From an uncultured Candidatus Altimarinota bacterium (GTDB lineage Bacteria; Patescibacteriota; Gracilibacteria; CAIRYL01), in contig CAMZKZ010000040.1 of assembly GCA_947311645.1 (NCBI GenBank), positions 1 to 8,876 on the forward strand: DNA of 8,876 nt. The letters run 5' to 3'. Positions 1 through 6,654 of the stretch are shown one piece after another (the stretch's first letter is position 1; every line of letters starts with the position of its first letter). Made by a program: the position numbers and the translations under genes. The notes under the pieces are model-generated. The model worked only from the letters and a program-made list of their open reading frames with translations. It was not told where the DNA came from and made no database searches.

Positions 1-2
1 AA

Positions 3-803
3 CTCGAACAAAAAGTTGATAAACACAACCTTAGTACAGAGTACGAAGATGGAAAACTTATACTATCTTCTATTATAGATTTTGCATCTCTATTATCTAT
101 ATCTATCTACGATCGCAGCCTTGGAAATTATTTTAGAGGAGATGATGCATTTGCATATTTTTCTGATACAAATACAGCACTAAAAAACTGGAAAATAGGA
201 AAATTTCTTCACAGAGATACAGCAGATTTAAAGGATTGGAACGAAGAAAAAAAGGAAGAGATAGCAGACTTACAAAAAGAAAAAGAAGAATATAAAAAGA
301 ACTTTGATGCATTAGACGAATCTGTGCAAGAAACGATAAAAAATAAATTTAAAAATACAGAATCTGAAAATTTATTAACAGAACAAGAAAATCTGGATGA
401 TACAGACCCATTTTACGAACTCTATAATAATTACCTTGATATGAAGTTAATAGAGTATAAAATTCAAAAAATAGCAAAGCAAGTCGTTGAACCAAATTTT
501 CCTTGGATTAATACACAAGTTAAACTCTTTATAGAGATATTTACAAAGCTCAATGAAATGAAAAAAAACGAGAAAGAGAAAAATACTGTTGAATATTTTA
601 CACTCTTAAAAGAGTTCATCATACGACTTCAAACCTATTTGAATATTGGAATGCTAGATACAATTATGCAGAAAATCGCAGATAATTACCCTAAAGATAA
701 AATAAAAGGAATAAGGTTATCAAATAGTATTTTGAATTTTTATAACTCTATTCTCGAGGATAAAGAAAAGCTTCCACAAGAAATTATTCAGTTGCTTAGC
801 TAA
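3..803 (+). CDS. Unrecognised protein, 3' part only (N-terminus beyond the left edge)
   Basis: The frame is open without a stop from position 3 to the TAA at 801-803, giving at least 266 residues. No in-frame ATG occurs before about 440. A GTG at 324 could be read as a start, but the 107 codons before it are open and protein-like, so the gene most likely begins outside the window. I do not recognise the family. The visible protein has a mixed N-terminal part with a hydrophobic stretch (IIDFASLLSISIY), then a highly charged Lys/Glu segment around residues 80-135 that looks like a coiled coil, then a helical C-terminal half rich in Ile, Leu and Lys. No catalytic motif, signal peptide or clear membrane segment is visible. 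Isoleucine codons lean to ATA (13 of 25 by hand count), unlike enolase (about 3 of 28), which may mean a different origin. It converges on the next gene with 21 bases between. Coding status is likely; function unknown. Confidence 0.75.
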   Translation, partial: LEQKVDKHNLSTEYEDGKLILSSIIDFASLLSISIYDRSLGNYFRGDDAFAYFSDTNTALKNWKIGKFLHRDTADLKDWNEEKKEEIADLQKEKEEYKKNFDALDESVQETIKNKFKNTESENLLTEQENLDDTDPFYELYNNYLDMKLIEYKIQKIAKQVVEPNFPWINTQVKLFIEIFTKLNEMKKNEKEKNTVEYFTLLKEFIIRLQTYLNIGMLDTIMQKIADNYPKDKIKGIRLSNSILNFYNSILEDKEKLPQEIIQLLS

Positions 804-808
804 GACTA

Positions 809-843
809 TATCTCTTTCAATTCTTTATAAAAAGAAATAGATA
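809..843. terminator. Possible weak bidirectional hairpin between convergent genes
   Basis: Two convergent genes end at 803 and 825. Bases 809-818 can pair with 834-843 with one mismatch. An alternative small hairpin pairs TTCTTT (821-826) with AAAGAA (831-836) around a 4-base loop. The stem is AT-rich and overlaps the stop codon of the minus-strand gene. Position is the main support; the structure itself is weak. Confidence 0.25.
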
Positions 844-1811
844 ACTCCTGCACTCCATACAATTTGCACAAAAAAGAGAAATGCTCCGAATAATACTACT
901 GTAAATCCACTGTTGGTAATATCTGCAAATGAAATTTTTAACCCAATTGCCGACATTGCCAACACTAAAGCATATCTACTTCCATTCGCAATACATTGGA
1001 AAATTTCTTCTGAAAAAATTTGAAACGATGCACAGAGAGAGAAAAATATGAACCCAATAATAAAAAATGGAATTTTTGGAAAATGAAACTGCTTTTTTTC
1101 AGCAGTTTCTTTTGTTTTTTCAGAAAAAGAAACAAACGACGAATACAGCAATAATCCTAAAATAAGCGGAAAAAGCATTAAAACTCTCGACATTTTTACA
1201 ATGGTTGCCATCTCTCCTGCATCTTCAGAAATAGAAAATCCACCAGCAACTGCCTGCCCTACTGCTTGCAATGTATTTCCTGTAAGTATCCCAGATTGTA
1301 TATCTGTATACTGAACTATATATATACCAATAAATGGAACAGCAAACATTCCAATAACACCTAAAAGATTAACAATTGCAATAGATACCCCCACATCTTT
1401 TTTATCTGCTTCTATAATTTTTTCTGTTCCAGCAATAGCACTACTCCCACAAATTGCATTTCCAATTCCCAGCAATAATGCAAGTTTTGGAGGTATAGAA
1501 AAAAAACGCGCCATCACAATTGCAGTAGTTATTGTTATCACAACTCCAGATACTACAAGAAATACCAATGAAAATCCGAGCGAAGACACTACACCAAATT
1601 GTAATTCTACTCCCATCAATACAATAGCAAGCGATAATATTTGCTTTTCTGCGAATGTAATTCCTTTTGTAAATATAGGATTTTTAGAAACAGAAAATAC
1701 TGTATTCACAAGCATTCCAAAAAGAATTGCAAATGTTACAGCACCCAATGGGATATATTGTGATACAAAAAATGCGATACATGCAATACATACAGAAAGA
1801 AGAAGTCCCAT
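825..1811 (-). CDS. YeiH/UPF0324-family membrane protein, putative sulfate exporter family
   Basis: A 328-residue integral membrane protein close to the usual 330-350 residues of the UPF0324 (YeiH, Pfam Cons_hypoth698) family. About ten hydrophobic segments are visible, with a charged cytoplasmic-looking stretch at residues 228-245. Family hallmarks are GIGNAICGSSAIA at 115-127, the GNTLQAVGQAVAGG stretch at 178-191, KMSRVLMLFP at 206-215 and AMSAIGLKIS near the C-terminus (285-294). The family is annotated in databases as putative sulfate exporters, but the substrate is not firmly established, so this is a family assignment and not a proven transport activity. The ATG at 1811 is the first good start; no Shine-Dalgarno sequence precedes it. 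It is divergent from enolase and convergent with the left-edge gene, so it is probably a single-gene transcript. A 16-base palindrome lies about 45 bases upstream. Nothing nearby points to sulfur metabolism except the thiouridylase mnmA, which is probably coincidental. Confidence 0.9.
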   Translation of the reverse strand: MGLLLSVCIACIAFFVSQYIPLGAVTFAILFGMLVNTVFSVSKNPIFTKGITFAEKQILSLAIVLMGVELQFGVVSSLGFSLVFLVVSGVVITITTAIVMARFFSIPPKLALLLGIGNAICGSSAIAGTEKIIEADKKDVGVSIAIVNLLGVIGMFAVPFIGIYIVQYTDIQSGILTGNTLQAVGQAVAGGFSISEDAGEMATIVKMSRVLMLFPLILGLLLYSSFVSFSEKTKETAEKKQFHFPKIPFFIIGFIFFSLCASFQIFSEEIFQCIANGSRYALVLAMSAIGLKISFADITNSGFTVVLFGAFLFFVQIVWSAGVIYFFL

Positions 1812-1853
1812 GTTTTTTATATAAAATTTCTACTATTTACACCATTGAAACAC

Positions 1854-1869
1854 TGGAAAAAAGTTTCCA
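1854..1869. promoter_or_regulatory. Palindrome upstream of the YeiH-family gene
   Basis: TGGAAA (1854-1859) and TTTCCA (1864-1869) form a perfect inverted repeat around AAAG, 43-58 bases upstream of the minus-strand start at 1811. It is the most GC-containing dyad in this otherwise AT-rich intergenic region, so a repressor or activator site is possible. There is no T-run pattern that would make it a terminator. Confidence 0.3.
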
Positions 1870-1887
1870 CCCCATTTCATTTTTTAA

Positions 1888-1932
1888 TTTTCTATATTTT
1901 CTATAAATAAATTTTCTCTTAAATTTTCTCTT
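1888..1932. repeat. Two short tandem duplications upstream of the enolase promoter
   Basis: TTTTCTATA occurs twice head-to-tail (1888-1896 and 1897-1905). After a 3-base gap AAATTTTCTCTT occurs twice head-to-tail (1909-1920 and 1921-1932). All four copies contain the core TTTTCT. The block ends 9 bases before the enolase -10 box, so it covers the -35 and upstream-element region. The repeats are perfect, but both are low-complexity AT-rich words. Confidence 0.6.
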
Positions 1933-1941
1933 TTTATCTAG

Positions 1942-1947
1942 TATACT
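1942..1947 (+). promoter_or_regulatory. Probable -10 box of the enolase gene
   Basis: TATACT at 1942-1947 matches the sigma-70-type -10 consensus at five of six positions. No good -35 hexamer is found at the usual spacing; the best 17-base-spaced candidate is TTAAAT at 1919. The repeats at 1888-1932 occupy this region instead. The predicted transcript would start near 1954 and have a leader of about 58 bases with no Shine-Dalgarno site. Confidence 0.5.
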
Positions 1948-2011
1948 ATCTGCAAATAGAGTGTATCATAATTACTACATTCTATACATTATTACTTTTT
2001 TTAGATATTTT

Positions 2012-3298
2012 ATGTCTTCTGTAACTATTGCAAAAGTGTACGCTCGACAAGTATTAGACTCACGAGGAAACCCAACTGTAGAAGTTGAAGTTACTCTTTC
2101 CGATAATTCTTTTGGAACAGTTATTGTACCGTCTGGAGCTTCAACAGGAATTCATGAAGCAGTTGAATTACGAGATGGAGATAAAAATGTATACCTTGGA
2201 AAAGGAGTTACAAAAGCAGTTGAAAATGTAAATACAACACTTGCAAATAAACTTATTGGAAAAGATGCATTTGACCAAAAAGCACTCGACCAACTCATGA
2301 GAGATATAGACGGAACAGAGCAAAAAGCAAATTTAGGAGCAAATGCAATTTTAGGAGTTTCGTTAGCAACCGCAAAAGCAGCAGCAATTTCAAAAGGACA
2401 AGCATTGTATCAATATGTAAATAATCTTGCTGGAAACCCACAAATGAAACTTCCAACACCAATGATGAATGTTATAAACGGAGGAAGCCATGCTGATTCA
2501 GGTCTAGAAATTCAAGAATTTATGATTTTCCCAACTGGAGCAAAAACTTTTTCTGAAAGTCTTCAAATTGGTGCAGAAGTATTTCATACACTTAAAAAGC
2601 TCTTATCATCAAAAGACTATGTAACAGCAGTAGGAGATGAAGGAGGATTTGCTCCACGACTTTCCACAAATGAAGAAGCTATTGAACTCATTTTAGAAGC
2701 GGCAGAAATAGCTGGACATGCAAATAAAATTCAAATTGCAATGGACGCTGCTGCATCTGAGTTTTATAACAAAGAAACAAAAGTATACACAGTAGATAGC
2801 AAAGAAATTACAGCAACTGAATTAGTTTCATATTATCAAAACTTGCAAGAAAAATATCCAATTGTTTCGCTTGAAGATGGATTTGATGAAGATGATTTTG
2901 CTGGGTTTGCTGAATTACAAAATACACTTGGAGAAAAAATGCAATTGGTAGGAGACGATTTATTTGTTACCAACACAAAACGAATTCAAATGGGAATTAC
3001 CGATAAACTTTCAAATTCTGTTCTTATTAAACCGAATCAAATTGGAACACTTACAGAAACAATTGAAGCCGTTGCAATGACACACGCAGCAGGGTGGACT
3101 GCTGTTATGTCGCATCGAAGTGGAGAAAGTGAAGATTCGACAATTGCTCATTTAGCTGTTGCACTTGGAACAGGACAAATTAAAACAGGTTCTCTTTCAC
3201 GAAGTGATCGAATGGCAAAATATAACGAACTTCTTCGAATTGAAGACCGATCTGCACAAGCAGGAGAAAATATTCCATTTCAAGGAAAAATTCGATAA
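2012..3298 (+). CDS. eno: Enolase (phosphopyruvate hydratase)
   Basis: Catalyses the reversible dehydration of 2-phosphoglycerate to phosphoenolpyruvate in glycolysis; cytoplasmic, Mg-dependent. From the ATG at 2012 the protein has 428 residues, the normal enolase length, and begins with the typical IAKVYARQVLDSRGNPTVEVEV. The frame also contains a GTG at 1961, but using it would add 17 hydrophobic residues not found in the family and would place translation almost on the expected transcription start. Visible functional residues are the flexible loop SGASTG (41-46), H160, E169, the catalytic acid E210 in GDEGGF, metal ligands D245, E288 (SLEDGF) and D315 (VGDDLF), catalytic K340 (LIKPNQ), the SHRSGESED loop at 367-375 and K391 (IKTGS). 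All catalytic residues are present. Preceded by a repeat-rich promoter region and followed by a strong hairpin terminator, so it is likely a monocistronic transcript. Ile codons are almost all ATT. Confidence 0.98.
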   Translation: MSSVTIAKVYARQVLDSRGNPTVEVEVTLSDNSFGTVIVPSGASTGIHEAVELRDGDKNVYLGKGVTKAVENVNTTLANKLIGKDAFDQKALDQLMRDIDGTEQKANLGANAILGVSLATAKAAAISKGQALYQYVNNLAGNPQMKLPTPMMNVINGGSHADSGLEIQEFMIFPTGAKTFSESLQIGAEVFHTLKKLLSSKDYVTAVGDEGGFAPRLSTNEEAIELILEAAEIAGHANKIQIAMDAAASEFYNKETKVYTVDSKEITATELVSYYQNLQEKYPIVSLEDGFDEDDFAGFAELQNTLGEKMQLVGDDLFVTNTKRIQMGITDKLSNSVLIKPNQIGTLTETIEAVAMTHAAGWTAVMSHRSGESEDSTIAHLAVALGTGQIKTGSLSRSDRMAKYNELLRIEDRSAQAGENIPFQGKIR

Positions 3299-3313
3299 AT
3301 ATTTTCAACAATA

Positions 3314-3350
3314 AAAAAAATACTGATGCATTTTGTATCAGTATTTTTTT
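3314..3350. terminator. Strong bidirectional rho-independent terminator
   Basis: AAAAAAATACTGAT (3314-3327) is perfectly complementary to ATCAGTATTTTTTT (3337-3350). The nine bases between can extend the stem by G-T, C-G and A-T pairs, leaving a 3-base TTT loop. The stem is flanked by A7 on one side and T7 on the other, so it works as a terminator on both strands. It lies between the stop of enolase (3298) and the stop of the convergent FemAB-type gene (3366), as expected for a shared terminator. Confidence 0.88.
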
Positions 3351-3365
3351 AGATGTAAACTTCAT

Positions 3366-4310
3366 TTATAACATAGAAAAATCAAGCCCATCATCACAAA
3401 TAACACGAGTTCCTCCAAATTTTAACTTAAACGATGCTACTCCATTTAAAGAATGCGTTGGTGCATTTTCTGGAGAAATTCCTAAAAAATCATAGACACT
3501 CGCTCCTTTCTTTTTTGCCCATTGTATTCCTGCCCATTGCAGTAAATATGGTGCCATCAATCCCCTTTTTCTACTGGTAGATGCTCCATAATTATAGATA
3601 GCCATTCCATTTGCTATAGTAAAAATTGCAGATGCAAGCACATCTCCCGTTTCATCTTTTGCAGTAAAAAGCACTGCATCATCTTTAAAACTTTTTAATA
3701 AATCAGAATATACATGTTTTTTATTTGACCGAAACCCGTCTCTTTTACTGGTTTCTTTCATTAAATTCCAAAAATTTTCTACATTGTTTTCTTCTTCTAT
3801 TCTCACTCCTTTTTTTCGTGCAAGTTTTATATTATAGCGACCTTTTTGTTTCATTTGTGCCAAAATTTCTTCTTCCTCTTGTTCTACATTTAACATGAGT
3901 GTGTTTGTTGGAAAAATTTCTGGTGCTTTTCTATTTTTATTTTTTTGTAAAAAATTTGTAAAAAGTGCATTGCTCCAAAAATTTTGTGTTCCAAATGGGG
4001 TATATATTCGCACAGTACCAACATTATTTTCTTTTTTTTTCGCCTCTGCAAATACGGTTTCAAATAGTGCTACAAAATCTGAAGATTTTCCTACTGGACC
4101 ACGAGGAATTTCCCATAATGGTTGTATCCAAAATTTAAGAAAATGTGCTTTTCGTTCTATAACTAAAACTTTTGCATCATTCTTTTGTATCCAAAATGAC
4201 CGACAGCCATTTTCTTCTTTTGCTTTTTTCCATGCATCACTTTGCCAATAATTTTCTGTGAAATATTCTGGAAATGTTTCGTGTGCTGTTAATGTTTCAA
4301 GAGTTATCAT
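3366..4310 (-). CDS. FemAB-family peptidoglycan aminoacyltransferase
   Basis: Members of the FemA/FemB/FemX (FmhB, MurM-like) family transfer amino acids from aminoacyl-tRNA to the peptide stem of lipid-linked peptidoglycan precursor, at the inner face of the membrane. From the ATG at 4310 the protein has 314 residues, within the range of short family members. Family features are YWQSDAW near the N-terminus (21-27), WEIPRGPV (66-73), TNTLMLNV (135-142), the basic stretch MKQKGRYNIKLARKKG (153-168), YGASTSRKRGLMAPYLLQWA (241-260), YDFLGI (273-278) and FKLKFGG (294-300). The C-terminal half has the GNAT-like fold pattern. An upstream TTG at 4325 would add five residues; I prefer ATG, since neither has a Shine-Dalgarno site. 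The long coiled-coil arm of staphylococcal FemA seems absent or much reduced. Which amino acid is added cannot be read from sequence; a D-alanine or other non-cell-wall GNAT role is less likely. It supports a peptidoglycan-bearing cell. Confidence 0.88.
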   Translation of the reverse strand: MITLETLTAHETFPEYFTENYWQSDAWKKAKEENGCRSFWIQKNDAKVLVIERKAHFLKFWIQPLWEIPRGPVGKSSDFVALFETVFAEAKKKENNVGTVRIYTPFGTQNFWSNALFTNFLQKNKNRKAPEIFPTNTLMLNVEQEEEEILAQMKQKGRYNIKLARKKGVRIEEENNVENFWNLMKETSKRDGFRSNKKHVYSDLLKSFKDDAVLFTAKDETGDVLASAIFTIANGMAIYNYGASTSRKRGLMAPYLLQWAGIQWAKKKGASVYDFLGISPENAPTHSLNGVASFKLKFGGTRVICDDGLDFSML

Positions 4311-4351
4311 TCGTTTATAATTCAAAATATATACAGAGTCTATAGTAATAA

Positions 4352-4370
4352 ATTATACAAAAAAATTATA
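4352..4370 (-). promoter_or_regulatory. Two candidate -10 boxes for the FemAB-type gene
   Basis: On the minus strand TATAAT occurs twice, at 4370-4365 and 4357-4352, each inside the direct repeat AAATTATAC (plus strand, 4350-4358 and 4363-4371, 13 bases apart). Both match the -10 consensus perfectly and lie 40-60 bases upstream of the ATG at 4310. A TTGTAA lies 15 bases upstream of the distal box, a slightly short spacing. Overlapping or tandem promoters are possible. Confidence 0.5.
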
Positions 4371-4445
4371 CTTGATTTTTCATTTTTACAACACTTTATA
4401 AAGAAAAAAAACCAATATTTTCTCACACATATTTCTTCTATTGTA

Positions 4446-4454
4446 TGGTATGCT
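4446..4454 (+). promoter_or_regulatory. Extended -10 promoter candidate for mnmA
   Basis: TGG followed by TATGCT (4449-4454) forms an extended -10 element, 41 bases upstream of the mnmA ATG. No -35 match is obvious at 17 bases. Between this element and the divergent promoter lies a 10-base palindrome, CTTTATAAAG (4394-4403), of unknown meaning. The rest of the 185-base gap is AT-rich with nothing else recognisable. Confidence 0.4.
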
Positions 4455-4495
4455 TTGAATAGAGTTTCACTTTTCAAACAATACTATTTCTATAT

Positions 4496-5596
4496 ATGAC
4501 GAATAATACTAAAACAGTACTTGTTGGTTTATCTGGAGGGCTTGATTCCACAATTTCTGCTCTTCTGTTACAACAACAAGGATACACCGTTATTGGTGTA
4601 CATTTTCAATTGTGGCATGATGATAAAACGGTACAGTCTACAAAAAACTTACCAGAAAATAAATGCTGTAGCTTGCGAGATTTAATGCTTGCACGAACGG
4701 TTGCAGAACAATTAGATATTCCCTTTTATGTGTTTGATTTTCGAGAACGATTTAAAAGAGATATTGTTGATCATTTTATAGATGGATTTAAAAATGGTAT
4801 TACGCCTAATCCTTGTGTGGAATGTAATAGATCTATTAAATTTGGATATTTTTTAGAAAAAATGGAAGAACTTGGTTGCGATGCAGTGGCAACAGGTCAT
4901 TATATAAAAAATGAATATAATACAGAAAAAAAGAGATGGGAAATTTCTGCAGGAAAAGATATTCACAAAGACCAAACATATTTTTTATATACACTTACTC
5001 AAAAAAAACTGAAACATGCTTTATTTCCAATGGCTCCGTATTCAAAAGATGAAATTAGAGAAATTGCCGTACAGAATAATTTTAAAAGCTTTGCACAAAA
5101 ACGAGAATCTCAAGGAGTATGTTTTTATGCAGAAAAATCACATATCCCATTTTTAGAACGACATATTCCAGAAGCGTTTATTCCTGGAGATATTATAAAT
5201 ATTCATACACAAAAAAAAGTAGGAACACACAATGGAGTGCTTCATTTTACCAAAGGACAAAGAGCACGAGTAGGAGGAATGATTACTCCGCAATATGTAC
5301 TTTCTATCGATACAAAAAAAAATATTGTTTTTATTGGTGATAATACAGACTTATTTTCTGAAAGTGTAGAAATTTTTAATCTCAGCTGGACAATGTCGGC
5401 ACTCGAAGATACTACCGAAGTTTTTGTAAAAATTCGACATGGTGGAGAAAGCATGAAAGCAATTTTTCAATACACTAATACAGAAAAAACAGAAGCAAAA
5501 CTTCTGTTTTCTCAACCGGTAAGAAGTTTAACCTCTGGTCAATCTGCTGTATTATATACAGATAATTTATTACTCGGAGGTGGAATTATGAAATAA
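4496..5596 (+). CDS. mnmA: tRNA-specific 2-thiouridylase MnmA
   Basis: MnmA adenylates and then thiolates U34 in the wobble position of tRNA-Lys, -Glu and -Gln, taking sulfur from a persulfide relay. The 366 residues match the family length. Domain order is: an N-terminal PP-loop ATP pyrophosphatase with SGGLDST at 13-19 (usual form SGGVDSS), the CCSLRDLMLAR stretch at 57-67, the catalytic NPCVECNRSIKFG with Cys107 (105-117), TGHY (133-136), KDQTYFLY (158-165), then the second catalytic Cys209 in GVCFYAE (207-213), followed by the central and C-terminal beta-rich domains (THNGVLHFTKGQR at 244-256, GGGIMK end). Both catalytic cysteines are present, so the enzyme should be active. The ATG at 4496 gives the normal N-terminus; no Shine-Dalgarno site precedes it. 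It stands alone in its direction and converges on purC with 11 bases between stops. No cysteine desulfurase or Tus relay gene is in this window. Confidence 0.97.
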   Translation: MTNNTKTVLVGLSGGLDSTISALLLQQQGYTVIGVHFQLWHDDKTVQSTKNLPENKCCSLRDLMLARTVAEQLDIPFYVFDFRERFKRDIVDHFIDGFKNGITPNPCVECNRSIKFGYFLEKMEELGCDAVATGHYIKNEYNTEKKRWEISAGKDIHKDQTYFLYTLTQKKLKHALFPMAPYSKDEIREIAVQNNFKSFAQKRESQGVCFYAEKSHIPFLERHIPEAFIPGDIINIHTQKKVGTHNGVLHFTKGQRARVGGMITPQYVLSIDTKKNIVFIGDNTDLFSESVEIFNLSWTMSALEDTTEVFVKIRHGGESMKAIFQYTNTEKTEAKLLFSQPVRSLTSGQSAVLYTDNLLLGGGIMK

Positions 5597-5613
5597 ATAT
5601 AGAGTATTTATTT
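5591..5613. terminator. AT-only palindrome overlapping both stop codons of mnmA and purC
   Basis: AAATAAATA (5591-5599) and TATTTATTT (5605-5613) form a perfect 9-base-pair inverted repeat around TAGAG. The left arm contains the mnmA stop (5594-5596) and the right arm the complement of the purC stop (5608-5610). It is the only hairpin at this convergent junction and ends in a T-rich run on the plus strand. An all-A/T stem is weak as an intrinsic terminator, so function is uncertain. Confidence 0.4.
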
Positions 5614-6594
5614 TTGAGTATTTTCAAAATAATTTTGTAAATTATTATCAATTCGAGCATTTATATCTGCAGATGTTTCTGGAATAAATTCTTCCCCTGT
5701 TATCATTTCATATGCTGTTTGATACGCATTACTCATTTTTGCAATAAGTTCTTGTGGAGCTTCTGGTAATGCTTCATCTGCATACGGATCACATCTATCG
5801 CTATACCATCTCCGCAATACATCTTTATCAAAACTTTTTGGAGCGGTATTATTTTTTATACACTCTTCATAACTTTTTGCCTCCCAAAATCGTGAACTGT
5901 CTGGAGTATTAATTTCATCAAGTAAAATAATTGTTCCATCTGGAAGTTTTCCAAATTCATATTTTGTATCTGCAAGAATAAGACCTTGTTTCGCACAATG
6001 AGCTTGTGCAAATGCAAAAACTTCAAGTGTTTTTTTCTCTACATAATCAAAATCTTCGGCTGTCATTATTCCTTTTTCTATAATTTCTTTTCGAGAAATA
6101 CTTTCATCGTGCCCTACTTCTGGTTTTGTTGTGGGTGTAACAATAACCTCTGGTAGTTTTTCATTTTCTTTTAACCCTTCTGGTAAAATATGTCCACAAA
6201 AATCTCGTATTCCATTTTTATAATTTACTAAAATAGAAGTTTCTGTTGTTCCTGCTAAATATGCACGCACTACAAATTCTATTGGAAAAACTTGTGCTGA
6301 TTCTGCAATTAAAACATTTGGATCTGGAACTGCCACCACATGATTTGGAATTATATGTGCCGTTTTTTCAAACCAAAATGCCGCACATTTATTTAACACT
6401 TGTCCTTTAAAAGGAATTTCAGCAAGCATTCTATCAAATGCACTTTGTCTATCTGTTGCGACTAAAACTCTTTTATCTCCTACAATATATGTATCTCTCA
6501 CTTTTCCGCGATGCAATCTTTTTGCAATATGTAACTCTGTTTCTCCTAATACATGTTTTGTATAGTTCATCATTTTTTCAGTTGAGTAACTCAT
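5608..6594 (-). CDS. purC: SAICAR synthase (phosphoribosylaminoimidazole-succinocarboxamide synthase)
   Basis: Joins CAIR and aspartate with ATP to give SAICAR in de novo purine synthesis; cytoplasmic. The protein has 328 residues and belongs to the longer, yeast-Ade1-like form of the family, as opposed to the roughly 240-residue E. coli form. Visible motifs are the nucleotide-binding GKVRDTY (30-36), ATDRQSAFD (46-54), the first family signature around PIEFVVRAYLAGT (104-116), PEVGHDESIS (158-167), the second signature LADTKYEFG (207-215) and LLDEINTPDSSRFW (224-237). All expected motifs are intact. The first ATG at 6594 was chosen; Met8 and Met9 are alternative starts and none has a Shine-Dalgarno site. 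No other purine gene lies in this window, so here it is an isolated pur gene. It follows the lipoprotein gene on the same strand after 60 bases that contain a plausible promoter of its own. Confidence 0.97.
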   Translation of the reverse strand: MSYSTEKMMNYTKHVLGETELHIAKRLHRGKVRDTYIVGDKRVLVATDRQSAFDRMLAEIPFKGQVLNKCAAFWFEKTAHIIPNHVVAVPDPNVLIAESAQVFPIEFVVRAYLAGTTETSILVNYKNGIRDFCGHILPEGLKENEKLPEVIVTPTTKPEVGHDESISRKEIIEKGIMTAEDFDYVEKKTLEVFAFAQAHCAKQGLILADTKYEFGKLPDGTIILLDEINTPDSSRFWEAKSYEECIKNNTAPKSFDKDVLRRWYSDRCDPYADEALPEAPQELIAKMSNAYQTAYEMITGEEFIPETSADINARIDNNLQNYFENTQK

Positions 6595-6624
6595 AACAGA
6601 AGATTGTAAAAATATAGTACTCTT

Positions 6625-6633
6625 ATATTACCA
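6625..6633 (-). promoter_or_regulatory. Extended -10 promoter candidate for purC
   Basis: Read on the minus strand, TGG (6633-6631) is followed by TAATAT (6630-6625), an extended -10 element 30 bases upstream of the purC ATG. It resembles the mnmA element, which also has ATGG before its hexamer. It lies in the 60-base gap after the lipoprotein gene, where a weak AT-only inverted repeat (AATAAA 6644-6649, TTTATT 6654-6659) overlaps the lipoprotein stop codon. Confidence 0.35.
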
Positions 6634-6654
6634 TATTGCTTTTAATAAAAAAAT

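Noticed and set aside
324..803. A complete 159-residue gene starting at GTG 324
   Set aside because: The frame is open and protein-like back to position 3, so this is the C-terminal part of a longer gene.
1961..2011. Upstream GTG start for enolase, adding 17 residues
   Set aside because: The added residues are hydrophobic and unlike enolase; ATG at 2012 gives the standard length and N-terminus, and the GTG lies only about 14 bases after the -10 box.
1812..2011. A riboswitch or small RNA in the longest intergenic gap
   Set aside because: Apart from the palindrome and tandem repeats the sequence is low-complexity AT, with no conserved aptamer-like core or terminator hairpin.
3180..3365. Minus-strand open frame of 61 codons over the enolase end
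   Set aside because: Runs through the shared terminator and antisense to enolase; no sign of coding.
3895..4251. Plus-strand open frame of 118 codons
   Set aside because: Lies wholly antisense to the well-supported FemAB-type gene; Phe- and Ser-rich translation typical of an antisense shadow.
5119..5454. Two open frames (plus 5119-5340, minus 5242-5454) inside mnmA
   Set aside because: Both overlap an intact mnmA with all conserved motifs; their translations show no family features.
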